In this document: positions 48,250 through 58,690 of the stretch, piece after piece
Layout: each line of letters begins with the position of its first letter
Position numbering within the stretch: position 1 is the stretch's first letter
Assembly (NCBI GenBank): GCA_947652605.1
Contig: OX393577.1
Span: 65,248,108-65,312,107 of the forward strand
Reading direction: 5' to 3'
Length of the DNA stretch: 64,000 nucleotides
Origin: Elmis aenea
Taxonomy: Eukaryota > Arthropoda > Insecta > Coleoptera > Elmidae
Position numbers and translations under genes: made by a program
The notes under the pieces: generated by a model
The model's input: only the letters and a program-made list of their open reading frames with translations
Databases searched by the model: none
What the model was told of the DNA's origin: nothing

Positions 48250-48410
48250 TTCTTCTTAATCGAATCCTTTTGCTCTTTTTGGTACGTACATTTTTCTAGT
48301 TCTTGATTATCTTTCTCCGCCTCTTCCTATCGTTAGCTTACTGTAGCACGTCTCTCCAACTGACTCCTTTTTCTTCTAGTCTGCCTCACTTTTTTTTCCA
48401 TTTTATTGCG
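48250..48410 (-). pseudogene. LINE C-terminal scrap with AAG-type tail
   Basis: On the minus strand, AAAGTGAGGCAGACTAGAAG, GAGTCAGTTGGAGA and AGCTAACGATAGG align with 5210-5270 of the LINE at 4870-5360. GATTAAGAAGAA at 48262-48251 matches that element's tail. It is a 3' end relic of the same family in opposite orientation. Confidence 0.75.
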
Positions 48411-48411
48411 A

Positions 48412-48900
48412 TACAGCAAAATACTTAGGAATGAATCTGGATATTCGTCTACGATGGAAAGAACAAATCAAGAAAAAAGAAAAGAACGACCTTAAATACA
48501 ATAAAAAAGTATTTGATTGGAAGAAAATCACAATTGTCTGTGCATAATATAATAAGTTACTACTGTACAAACAAATCCTAAAGCCAGTTTGGGCTTATGG
48601 GGTTCAGCTCTGGGGATGTGCAGCCAAAACCAACGTAGATAAGATTTAGGTCTTTCAAAATAGAATGCTCCGAGTATTGTCGATGCTCCATGGTACTATC
48701 GGAATGACCATCTACACAGAGATCTGAAGATCCCAACCGTCAGAGAAGAGATCAAAAAGTTCGCAGAAAAGCACGAGGGAAGACTTCACTCCCATTGCAA
48801 CACCGAGGTGCTGCAGCTCTTAGATCATGCTGGTTTAAAAGAAGGCTCAAGAGGATCAAACCTTTTGAACTGGTGAAGTGTATATCGCGATACAGTGCTA
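48412..48900 (+). pseudogene. Jockey-clade LINE ORF2 C-terminal fragment
   Basis: The plus-strand translation reads AKYLGMNLDIRLRWKEQIKK, then, after a stop, YNKLLLYKQILKPVWAYGVQ, LWGCAAKTNVDKI and FQNRMLRVL. The LGMxLDxRLRWKxHI and LLYKxxIxPVWxYGxQLWGCA blocks are characteristic of the region after the RT palm in Jockey-clade elements. Several stops and frameshifts (for instance near 48557 and 48645) make it inactive. It abuts the oppositely oriented scrap at 48250-48410. Confidence 0.88.
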
Positions 48901-51371
48901 AAGCAGAGCATAGTGAACTTAGGCGTAACACGACAAACGTGTCCTATGTTAGAAACTAAGAAACACCAATGAAGACATCTTTGAAAAATACCTAGTCTTT
49001 AAGAATTTTAGAATAAAATTGTAGGTTAGTCCTCCTGGGCTAGTAACAATATTTAAATATAGGGGGAAAAATATCCACATACTTTGACCAACCGAAAACG
49101 TGTTAGTAAATGGCATTGCTAAATCATTTATATTGAGAATGGTCCATGTCCATTTCTTGTAGTTTAATTAAACATTGGGTAGCCTTAGGAGTTAAACCGT
49201 GCCATTTTACAATTAAATGCGCCATGTAATAAGAAGTTATACGAGTTTATAAAAAACCTACAAGCGTAATGTAATTTGTAGATTGTAAATACATACTTCC
49301 ACATTTATTTCGACAGAGTTAAACACCACTTAAATCAAATCAAAGGTACCTTATTTCTTGCTGTTTCTTTATCACAAAGTTATAACAGCTAGCATTTAAA
49401 ACAAGACGATTTAACACAAAGTGTAACAAGGGTTTCATCCTACGATACCACTGCAAAAAGTTGTTAAGCTATCAATTTTGATTTCATGGCACGATCTCCA
49501 TACTTTTCTATTACTAAGTAAATTGGAAAAGGAAAAATAATTCCATAAACACTGGTGATAGGGACGGTTTGCATGTAAAACGGGGGCGTTTTAGCAATCT
49601 TCGGTTCTGTGTCGGATAAAATGTTGATATAACAGTTAATTTTCGACTGTTTTATTTCATAGCATCTACTTGGAAATGTAAGATAATTTAAATAGGCTAA
49701 GAAAATTTACAAACGGGTATTAAATTGGGCATTAATTTATTTTATAAAATGTAGATATATTTTTAGAACTTACAGAATCAAAATCGTAATTCAATCATCA
49801 GGTTTTGGGCTATTTTTGGGCTATTTTTGGGCCTCTTACGTCTCTCATTGTGTTCTTATCTCTTGGATGGCATTCCTTGGAAGTAAAATCGTTTAATTGT
49901 CTATTAATTAAAAGCGCTTCTCCATTGAAGTAGCTATGAATCTGCTAAGGAACTTATATTAAAACAAAACAATAAATTAGTGGTGTTTAGTTAGACACAC
50001 TTGATCATAATAGTTACACGCGTACATAAATCTATTAAATCGGCCGTTCGATCTTTTAAGTTTTATCAACAAAAGCCAAATTAATTGTAACGTGCTAAAC
50101 CGCAATTTATCGAAATTTTCCGTCCAATTCTTTTAGCTAATATATTAATCAATCTCAGTGCTAACAGCGAATGAGAAAAAAAGGAACGGATATACACTTT
50201 TTGTTGGTTGTTCTGACAGTCCATTCATCAACGAGAAAATAAATTGTTTTTTGGTGGAACTAAAATTTATGTAACGTATTCCTGCAAAATAATTTCTACG
50301 AGGCACATTACCAGGAATATCTCTTGCCAGAATTAACTGGAGATAATTTCGGAATTATCTCTTCTAATCTTGAAAGGGTGTTAACTCAACCCACAATTTG
50401 TAACGTGGAACGTTCACACGGAATAGTACTGGATATTAATTGCGTCCCTAACAAGCTACAAGATCTAATAGAACTTTTATTGCAGTAGTACTCAAAAATG
50501 GCTCGTAGTGAATTTGTTCTAATTTCTTGTTACAAGCAGGAAATCCAATCATTCAATTTAACCTATACATGCTCCTTAATGTTTTTAAGAAATAGGAGTG
50601 CCTCTTGATGCAGTTGCTTGGAGTTCTGCAGAAGAGAAATGCACAAAAAGATACAAATGTTTCAGTGAATTGAACTTGAGCAGAGTGGATGATCAATCAG
50701 TTACTACTCAGTAAGTTAGTACGTTGGATCGTTACAGCAATGACGCTTTAAATGTCGAGATAGTGTTAGAACTGAGAGCTTTAGTAACTATTAATTTACA
50801 TTCATGACCAATCATGAGGAAAGTTTTCTAGTTACACCTGCAGTTATCTCCTGCTTCTGATATACTTCATCATGAATGTATTCTCTGAATAGCATTGTAA
50901 ACGTAGAAAGCATAGATTCATTGTAAAATGTGTACTTATTCGTAACACATAACTTTTTCAGGACGAATTTTTATTAATAAAAAGCGCCTTTTAAACGATT
51001 TATATCTAACGGATTACTTCCTTTGTCACATTTTATCTTATTTGTAGAAATACCTGAAATAAATTGCTTACCAAACAAATTCACACGCACACAATTGAAG
51101 ATAACAAAAAGTCTAATCTCGTATGTAGGCTGAAACATCCTTTGTAGCATCCTGTTACAATTTAAGTGCCCTTAAACTTGGGTGTCCCAACAGTACCTAA
51201 AATGGGTCTCCATATGTTTAGAACAGGTTTTCATGATTCTTACCAATCTGAAACTTTCTGCTCCTCGTGTGTGTTAGCTTATAGGCTAAAATTTTTACTG
51301 CTTCCTCTAAAAAGTTATTGAAACATGAAGCAACTAGAATGTTGCATGAACAAACTTAACTTAAACTAATG
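48901..51371. other. AT-rich noncoding DNA, nothing recognised
   Basis: It contains a minor short direct repeat (GGGCTATTTTTG twice, near 49806-49830). No coding sequence was recognised. Confidence 0.45.
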
Positions 51372-51384
51372 TAACTAGATGCAA

Positions 51385-52035
51385 TATGGACAGTATGCAA
51401 CCATATATCAAGCCGAAGTAGACGCTGTGGACTTTTGTGCAAAATCGCTATTAGAAAGAGACTTGAATAATAAAAGAATAATCATAGTGTCCGACAGCCA
51501 AGCGGCCTTAAAAGCTCTTGGTCCGCCGTCGGAAGTAAACTCAGGACTTGTTCTGAACGGCATCCGGGCACTTAACTTGCTAGGAATCAGAAATAACGTT
51601 TAACTGGCATGGTGTCCAGGGCACACCAATATACCAGGAAACAAAGCAGATCGCCTAGCCAAATTTGGCAGCGATACACCTTTCTTCGGATCAGAACCCG
51701 CAGTTGGCACTTCTTATAGAACAGCCAGAGACATAATGCTTATTGGAAAAAAGTTGCAGGACAAGCCCGTTCTAAGGCTATCCTGTCAAACATTTCTAAG
51801 GTTAAAACAGAAGAAATGCTCAGGATGAGCAGAGTAGACATCCGAGCAGCCACAGGTGAAAAAGAAGAAACTCCTCTTCACGTAATATGCCAGTGTGAAG
51901 GATTCACAATCTATCGGCGTAAACTTCTAGGGATGGAAAAAAAAACAACCAAGAAAAGCTAAGAAAAACACGCTTAAAGGAAATTCTGGAGTTTTCCAAA
52001 AACACAGAACTCCTGTAAGGAGCTTTCACCAGAGG
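51385..52035 (+). pseudogene. LINE ORF2 RNase H domain and C-terminus
   Basis: The first codons YGQYATIYQAEVDAVDFC contain the RNase H glutamate, and IIIVSDSQAALKAL the following aspartate. After an in-frame stop at 51601, LAWCPGHTNIPGNKADRLAK supplies the PGHxxxxGNxxAD motif. The remainder is frameshifted but still shows KEETPLHVICQCEGF, the Cys/His motif common after RNase H in I-superfamily LINEs. The ATG at 51379 belongs to the target duplication, not to the element, so it is not a real start. Inactive. Confidence 0.88.
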
Positions 52036-52043
52036 GTATAATA

Positions 52044-53339
52044 CGAGGGTTGCCTTTTATATTTCGGGATTAGAGAACAAAAACAAATATTAATCATCGA
52101 AAATCACTTTATTGTTTTTCAAAATATTCCCCATGAATAGGTATCTATACACTTTTGCATGCGTTTGAACCAATTGTCGAAGCACTTTTTCCACTCTGAT
52201 TGAGGTATCTCCAAAAAATGCATTCTGAATGCAGCAACCGCTTCTTCAGGTGTCGAAAAACGTTGACCTCTCAGTTTGTTTTTTACGTACGGAAATAAAA
52301 AGAAGTCATTTGGTGAAAGGTCAGGACTATATGGCGGATGACTCATCAAATCGATGTTTTGGGTGCTCAAAAATGCAGTTGTTTGAGCCGATGTGTGAGA
52401 GCTCGCATTGTCGTGATGAAGAGTGATCCGTCTTCGGCGGTTGGTTTTCCTGATTTCTTGGAAGACAACTGGCAAACAAATTGTTGTGTACCACTCAGAA
52501 TTGACTGTTCTGCGTTGTTCTAGTGGTACGGTTGCGACATGTCCAGTTTTTCCGAAAAAACATGCGACCATTTGCTTGGAAGTGCTTCGTGCGCGAACAA
52601 CTTTTGTTGGATTTGGCTCATCTTGAAACACCCATACAGTCGACTGCTGTTTACTTTCGGGCTCATACGCGTAAATCCACGATTCATCACCTGTCACGAT
52701 GTCATAGACGTGTTTTGAAGCACCGCGATCGTATTTTTCGAGCATTTCTTTCGACCAATCGACACGAGCCTTTTTTTGAGCGATAGACAAATTGTGTGGG
52801 ATCCAACGCGAACAAATTTTTTTGACAGTTAAATGTTCATGCAATATTGAGTGTATGCTGGTCCCACTAATGCCTAAGGTTGTCTCTATCTCGCGATAGG
52901 TCACATGACGATCTTGCAATATCAGTTCGCGCACAGCATCAATGTTTTTCAGAACAACAACTGATTTTGGACGACCTTCACGAAATTCGTCTTGGAGTGA
53001 ACTCCGACCACGATTGAATTCACCATACCATCGATAAACACTGGTCCTTGATGGAGCTTCATCGCCAAAAGTTGAATTAAGTTCATTCATGCACTGCTGC
53101 TGAGTTAATCCACGTCGAAAGTTGTAAAAAATAATCGCACGAAAATGTTCACGATTTAATTCCATTTTTGGGGGCAGATGAATCTTTTAACTTACTGTAA
53201 ACAACACAAATAGCGCTCGTATGTCAAAACGTTCTGAGTACGTATAACCTCAAAAACGTCTAACTTTACGATAGAGCTGTCAGTTGACAGATTGCAATAC
53301 CAGGGTTGCCAAATCCCGAAATATAAAAGGCAACCCTCG
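52044..53339 (-). mobile_element. Complete mariner element, 1,296 bp
   Basis: The terminal inverted repeats are identical over 28 bp (52044-52071 and 53312-53339), starting CGAGGGTTGCCTTTTATA. TA is duplicated on both sides (52042-52043, 53340-53341). It has a single uninterrupted transposase gene, and both terminal repeats are intact. It inserted into the 3' untranslated region of the RNase H LINE. Size, ends and target are all typical of the mariner family. Confidence 0.97.
52119..53165 (-). CDS. mariner transposase, 348 residues, uninterrupted
   Basis: The enzyme would cut and paste the surrounding element at TA dinucleotides in the nucleus. The length is the normal mariner length (about 340-350). 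In order: two N-terminal helix-turn-helix regions (about residues 5-60 and 75-115), the linker GRPKSVV (64-70), the WIPHNL motif (121-126, variant of WVPHEL), then the DDE/D catalytic domain. Catalytic aspartates are D160 (VTGDESW), D252 (HHDNASSH) and D287 (YSPDLSPND). The spacing between the last two is 34 residues, the mariner DD34D signature. ATG at 53165 lies 146 bp inside the right terminal repeat, leaving room for a short promoter. No missing key residue is seen. Whether it is catalytically active cannot be told from sequence alone. Confidence 0.96.
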   Translation of the reverse strand: MELNREHFRAIIFYNFRRGLTQQQCMNELNSTFGDEAPSRTSVYRWYGEFNRGRSSLQDEFREGRPKSVVVLKNIDAVRELILQDRHVTYREIETTLGISGTSIHSILHEHLTVKKICSRWIPHNLSIAQKKARVDWSKEMLEKYDRGASKHVYDIVTGDESWIYAYEPESKQQSTVWVFQDEPNPTKVVRARSTSKQMVACFFGKTGHVATVPLEQRRTVNSEWYTTICLPVVFQEIRKTNRRRRITLHHDNASSHTSAQTTAFLSTQNIDLMSHPPYSPDLSPNDFFLFPYVKNKLRGQRFSTPEEAVAAFRMHFLEIPQSEWKKCFDNWFKRMQKCIDTYSWGIF

Positions 53340-53412
53340 TAGACCAATAGGTTGCAGGAACCCGAAAAGGAACCACGCCCGCGGCAATAAATATATAAAT
53401 AACTAGATGCAA

Positions 53413-54533
53413 CAATTTTTTATTAATAAAGTACTTTTTAAAGAAACAAGTTGTACGCAGATGTTTGAAAAATTGCAAGGAAATAAAAACTGCAAACAAA
53501 TAATTTAAATCTTTTTAAAAAAACGTCAGCGTTTTTCTTCTTCACTTCATTGATTATATCCTAATGGCCTGTTCCTTCTTTATAGGTTATCCTGCCATTT
53601 CCCCCTCGGTATGCCTGTGGACCGACTACCTTTTTGCGTATTATTTAAAATAAAAACTTTACAAAATAAATCCTCGTTATGTAATAGAAGAACTGTTATT
53701 CATTCCGAATATGCCTCGTACCTAATTTATTAAGCATTTACCAAACCTTTCATATTGTCCCAGTTTTTGATTATCTGAGGCTTTCTCGGTTCCACATTAC
53801 CTTTGATAGTTGACACTCCACTGTAACAGTTTCATCAATTTCATTATCCTTAATTATGTGATTCTGTATCACTCGTGCAGAAACGCAAAAAAGTACCGTG
53901 GCGTCCATTTCCCGATTTTCCAAATTAATGAAAACGAGACAATAATAAATAAAAGGATTTTTATATCGGGTTTTACTTGAAATTTTGACCCTTTCTGCAA
54001 ATGTAACGGAACGAGTCGTCGAATGCTTTTAATGTGTTAAGTGGTGGATACGGCTAGAGCCTCTCATAACCGTTTTACTGATTTTAATATGGTAAGCCTG
54101 AAACTGTGTCGGCTCTTTACATACAAATTTTCGTTTTTGCAGCGACAGTAGTTTGAAATTTGTTTTAATAAAAGCTAATGTGATGTGAACGAACTGAATT
54201 CGTTACTGCATGTACATTAGCGCGCGTTTTTTTAGCAGTCCTGTACTAAATTACTGAAAATAAAATGTGTTTTGTTTGGTAAAGCACTGTAAAATGCGAA
54301 GTAGTTTAAAGTAGTTTCAGACTAGCGCTGGTGTTAAGAGAATTACGGTCCAATAATTGAATATCGTTGTAAGTTATTGTAGTTGGAACTTTAATATTCG
54401 CATTAGTTTTGTACTTACTTTGCGGCCATTATTTTCGGTTTGACTTAATTGCAACAAACAGTGCGATAGATTAAAGCAGGGACGGACTAAACAGAAACGA
54501 TTGGGATTGAATAAGTAGAGATTAATTTAAAAG
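53413..54533. other. Noncoding DNA, nothing recognised
   Basis: No open frame with a recognised family. CCGCAAA|GTAAGTAC on the minus strand near 54420 is a donor-like sequence without a recognisable exon. Confidence 0.4.
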
Positions 54534-54543
54534 ATTAGGATAC

Positions 54544-56013
54544 TTCTTCTTCTTCTTCTTTTACTAAGCCTTATGCCTCACGGCGTCGGCTTTTGGTGGT
54601 TCTCCACCCAGCTTTTCCAGATCTTTTTGTCTGCCGTCATCGCTCTCAACTCCCCAACTGTTTTCCCTCTTTCACGGGCTATTTGTTCTATCCTGTTTTC
54701 CATGTTAGTTGTTGGCCTTCCTACTCGCCTTTTCCCATACCTCCTACTTTCTGTTATTTTTTTTGTCATAGATTCTGGCGGCATCCTCTGCACGTGTCCG
54801 TACCATTTTAATTGTTTTTCTTCGATATTTTGGGTTATTTGTTTTTGTTGTAGGTTATTCTGAATGTCTTTATTTTTGCACTTATCTCTTTTTGTTTTTC
54901 CCGCTATTTTTCTTAAGAATCTCATTTCTGCTGCCGTTATTCTTTTCTCATGTTTAGTTGTTAGTGGCCATGTTTCACTACCATTCAGCATAGTTGGAAT
55001 TACGACCGTGTTGTATATTCTGGTTTTTGTTTGTGCACTAATTTCTTTTTTCCCAAGGATAGTTTTGTTGAGTTGGTAGTAAATTCTCGTGCTTTTTCTG
55101 GTTCTGTTTAGAATTTCTGCGTCAATTTTCCCATCTTCGCTAATTTTTGTTCCTAAGTACTCTATTGTCGAGACTTGCTCCAGTACGTCGTCTCCGCATT
55201 TGATGTTTTGCTGGTCATCATCGTTTATTTTCATTATTTTTGTTTTCCCTGTGTTTATTTCCATTCCCATTTGTTGTATCGTTTCGTTCCACTGGTTCAA
55301 GGATTTTTGTATGTCTTCTCTGTTTTCCCCCACTATTATTATATCGTCTGCATATAATAGGCACTGTATCTGGATGGGCCAAAGATCTTTGAATCCGACT
55401 GTTACTTTCGGCGTATTTTTTTTACAGGTCTTCAGTATTTTGTCCATATAAATATTGAATAAAAGGGGGCTTAGGCTATCACCCTGTTTGATACCTCTTT
55501 GTAGTGTAAATTTTCTGGAGCTTTTGCCTTTTATTCGTACTTCCGCTATAACTTTTCTGTATACACTTTTTATTGCCTTGGTGAGTTTTTCCGTGACCTT
55601 CAGTTCTTCTAAGCAGTTTCACAATCTTCCTCTTGGTACTGTCGAATGCTGCTTTTAGGTCCACGAATGCTAAATATAGTTTTTTCCGTTGTTCGTTTGC
55701 TCTTTCAGTTAGTTTTCTAATTACACTTATGTGATCTTGCGTTTGTTTTCCTTTCATAAAGGCTGCCTGCTCTACTTCCATTTTCTTCTCCACTTCATTT
55801 CTTAGTTTCCTCTCAAGTATTTTAGTGTACGTTTTATACAATGTTGAGGCTAGGCATATCGCTCTATAGTTTTCGCATTTACTTTTGTTTCCTTTTTTGT
55901 ATAGCGGTATAATTACATTTTTCTCCCAGTCTTCGGGTATCTTATTTTCGGTCCATGCTTTACGGAACAGCCTTGTTAGCCATTTTTCCATTGCTTCCCC
56001 TCCCCATTTTATT
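54544..56013 (-). mobile_element. 5'-truncated LINE with 10-bp target duplication and (AAG)n tail
   Basis: ATTAGGATAC occurs at both edges (54534-54543 and 56014-56023). The minus-strand element ends in AGAAGAAGAAGAAG next to the left copy. The 5' truncation falls in the RT domain at IIKWGGEAM. Length is 1,470 bp. The clade is not determined; an RTE- or CR1-like element with an AAG tail is likely, possibly related to the 4870-5360 fragment. Confidence 0.9.
54578..56013 (-). pseudogene. LINE ORF2: reverse transcriptase and C-terminus, one frameshift
   Basis: From 56010 the frame reads WLTRLFRKAW, NVIIPLYKKG, NYRAICLASTLYK and LAFVDLKAAFDS (first palm aspartate). Near 55615 a single small frameshift moves to the frame with VTEKLTKAIKSVY, RGIKQGDSLSPLLFNIYMDK and then CLLYADDIIIVG, the YADD catalytic motif. 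The thumb and C-terminus follow: TRIYNTVVIPTMLNGSETW, EMRFLRKIAGK, LKWYGHVQRMPPE and GRPTTNMENRIEQ. The stop at 54578 is the natural ORF end, 34 bp before the tail. The endonuclease is lost by 5' truncation. Residues upstream of 56013 in the same frame are flanking DNA. Confidence 0.9.
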
Positions 56014-56023
56014 ATTAGGATAC

Positions 56024-58690
56024 GTTTACAATAATTCTTGTTGAGTAATAAATTCTCTCGAAGAATGCCTGAAACATTTTTAGATGGTTCCCACATTTAG
56101 AACTATTTTAATATCAATTCTTAGCTTACCCATGTAATAAAGTATGGGCCTCTTTATTCTTACATATGTGAAATGGTGTTAATAGGAACACCCTGTATAA
56201 ATATTACCGCATTTTTGTTGTATCAACCATCCTAATGATTCTCATGTGCCTACTTTAATTTCTGTAACCACCTAGCCTTTACAATTATCTCTAATTTTTA
56301 TAAATGTTCACTCCATTGTTATATTTATTAGAAGCCCCAGAAAATTCGCGAACGGAATCCTTCACCACACACGGGGGTAAAAATCATTTGTTCTGTGTTT
56401 TTGACCCGATCTTGTAAAGATAAATCAATAGCTCGAATTGAAATTTACATATTTAATATATCATTCGTTTTTGTTAGCTAACAAAAACATATTGAAGCTG
56501 GTGCATTCAACTCGAGAAGCAAACGTACTCGTTACCAAATCCGTTTCTAATTTAATTTAAACGGCAACTTGGATTGAATCCACGTTACAAATCGTGTTGG
56601 GTTTTAAAATGTTTCCTCGTAGAAACGAACTAATTCGGTTAGGCGAATATTTGTGTGTTTGGCGAATATTTAGTTTCGAAAACGCAGAAATAGTTTAGGC
56701 AAGAAATTCTGCTAGGTATCAATTAGTTCATCCATGTCTGTCTGTGGTTAAAATAGCGGTTTGTCCATTAGCTTCAACGCATTAGTTGGGCTCTTGTTCT
56801 ATTATATTAATTTACGTTGTAGACTAGCTAAAATTGATCTCTTACAAACTCTACAGCACAGTTTTATAAAACTCGTTGCTCCGAAGGAAAAATTTGCATT
56901 ATCTATACAAAAGTTCTGTTGAAAAGTTTCCCAGTTAAATGTATATTACAGTAATTTCATTTTACTTCATCCTGTTAGAGAAAAACTTAATTTTTATTCA
57001 TATTATTTTGCACTTTTTAAAAGTTCATTTTCACTTATTTCATTCAAAGTTAAAACAAGTCTTTGGGCTCTATTACATTTTAAAGTTAAACTTGCTGAGA
57101 GTTTAGTCTAATTAAAGGTTTTTGCACTGAAAATAAAATTCAACACAATTATCTCATGTCTTAGATCTTTGCTATACAATTTTGAAGTGAATATTTACGA
57201 ACTTAAAAATGAAATAATGGACATATACTGTCCAAATTGGAGTTTGCAAGAGGACATCCCGTATACAATCTTAAAAGAAATTATTGATGATACGAGATTG
57301 TATTAAGATTCCTAGCAAAGTTAACACATTAAGCCTAAACTATGCTTGTACCAAAAAAATCAAATGTTTCGAACGCAGTGCGATCTTTAAAACAATAAAG
57401 GTCTTGAGAAATAAATTTTACGATGACCGTAACTTGGTCGAAGTTGCCATATACACGGTCTGTTATGTTTGATATGGTAATAAAAATGTGAACCTTAAGG
57501 GCACATCGATCCAACAGTCAAAGTGTCTTGTGTGATGAGTTGCCGATCGATGTGCAAATATATTGAACGACGACATGTGCTAACTGTATAATTCAATTTA
57601 TGTTTTAATAGTTATTGCATTATAATTAATTGCATTGGATTATTCTTACCATGCCCATTTATTTGGTTTTGGAAATACTTCGTTTCAAATCGGTAAATAT
57701 TTTTTAATGTTTCAAGAAGTATCTAAACATTGCAAGCTTTAATGTAAAATGTAATCCGGAAAGGTACAGGTGTTATTGAATTAATTTGAAAATAATTAAT
57801 TTTGACTATCACAGCTTGCAGGCGATTGACCCTTTGTTAACCAGCTGTAAGATAGTTCAGCATCTCTTGAGTGGCACGCATATAAAAGCACAAGCTCTAA
57901 GTTTCTCAGTCACACCATAAAAACATTATAAAACTTGCCGGGGGAACGATTTAGCTTTTACTTTTAAAAATATTTCCACACGTTCAGTCTATATTGCGCG
58001 CGTAGTTGCAAGTCTGAAAGGACGAATATTTTAAATATTGTTAATCCGACGTAAATTTATAATATAAATTTACGTGTGGACAAATTTTTAGTAGCATGTA
58101 AGGATAACAGTGTATTAAAATTTTCACGTCAATGTTCTTTGTGGAAGGGAAAATTAAATCTGGAAAGACTTGCATATGATAATTTATGTACATGTTCTTA
58201 TTACTAATTGGTTATATGTTATATGAAAGACTAAACCAACTTTCAAAAATTGCAACTTAAATTTCACCCCAAGTTTGCACAAACTATGTGCGATCGAAAT
58301 AACTTTTTTAACAAACATTTGTGTTTGTCTTGTATTTGGGTTCCAACAAATATGGATCAGTGCGGATAAATGTGTAGCGTTTTTCGAAAGATGAGCACTT
58401 CCACTTTGATTGATGATGTGGGTTTTCGTGATATGATAAACATTTGCTACTGTGACACTTTTTTTTTGCACTATCAATATCTTCACGGTCGTTATAAACA
58501 CACGCTTTGCGATACGGCCTTTTGGTAAATCAATTTGTGATTCGCTTTCTGGATATTTCTAATGTTTGTCTCTAAATGAATTTATTTAATAAAAAAGGTT
58601 ACGCGTTAGACAAACAGACCGATGACATTAGGATATCCAAATATGGTTTTTCAAATTGCTATCTGATCAAAGCATTGCTGCTGACATGTA
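56024..58690. other. Long AT-rich noncoding stretch with solo MITE ends
   Basis: ACACCCTGTATA near 56189 and a weaker GACATCCCGTATA near 57253 look like right-hand ends of CAGGGTG-type elements without left partners. A 105-codon frame at 58184-58501 (-) has no recognisable motif. Confidence 0.45.

Larger units (their letters stand above)
51385..53400 (+). mobile_element. 5'-truncated RNase H LINE, split by a mariner, 13-bp target duplication
   Basis: TAACTAGATGCAA is present at 51372-51384 and again at 53400-53412, a perfect target duplication (its first T is ambiguous with the tail). Inside are the RNase H end of ORF2 (51385-52035), a short 3' untranslated region (52036-52043 and 53342-53400) and an AT-rich AATAAATATATAAAT tail. 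A complete mariner with TA target duplication interrupts the 3' region. Excluding the mariner, the retained LINE copy is about 720 bp. Confidence 0.93.

Noticed and set aside
52229..52786. Four overlapping plus-strand open frames of 60-87 codons
   Set aside because: They lie antisense to the intact mariner transposase and are shadows of its codon composition.
54573..55658. Several plus-strand open frames of 60-120 codons, rich in F, L and S
   Set aside because: They are antisense to the LINE reverse transcriptase. The hydrophobic look comes from reverse-reading K- and E-rich codons, so they are not membrane proteins.
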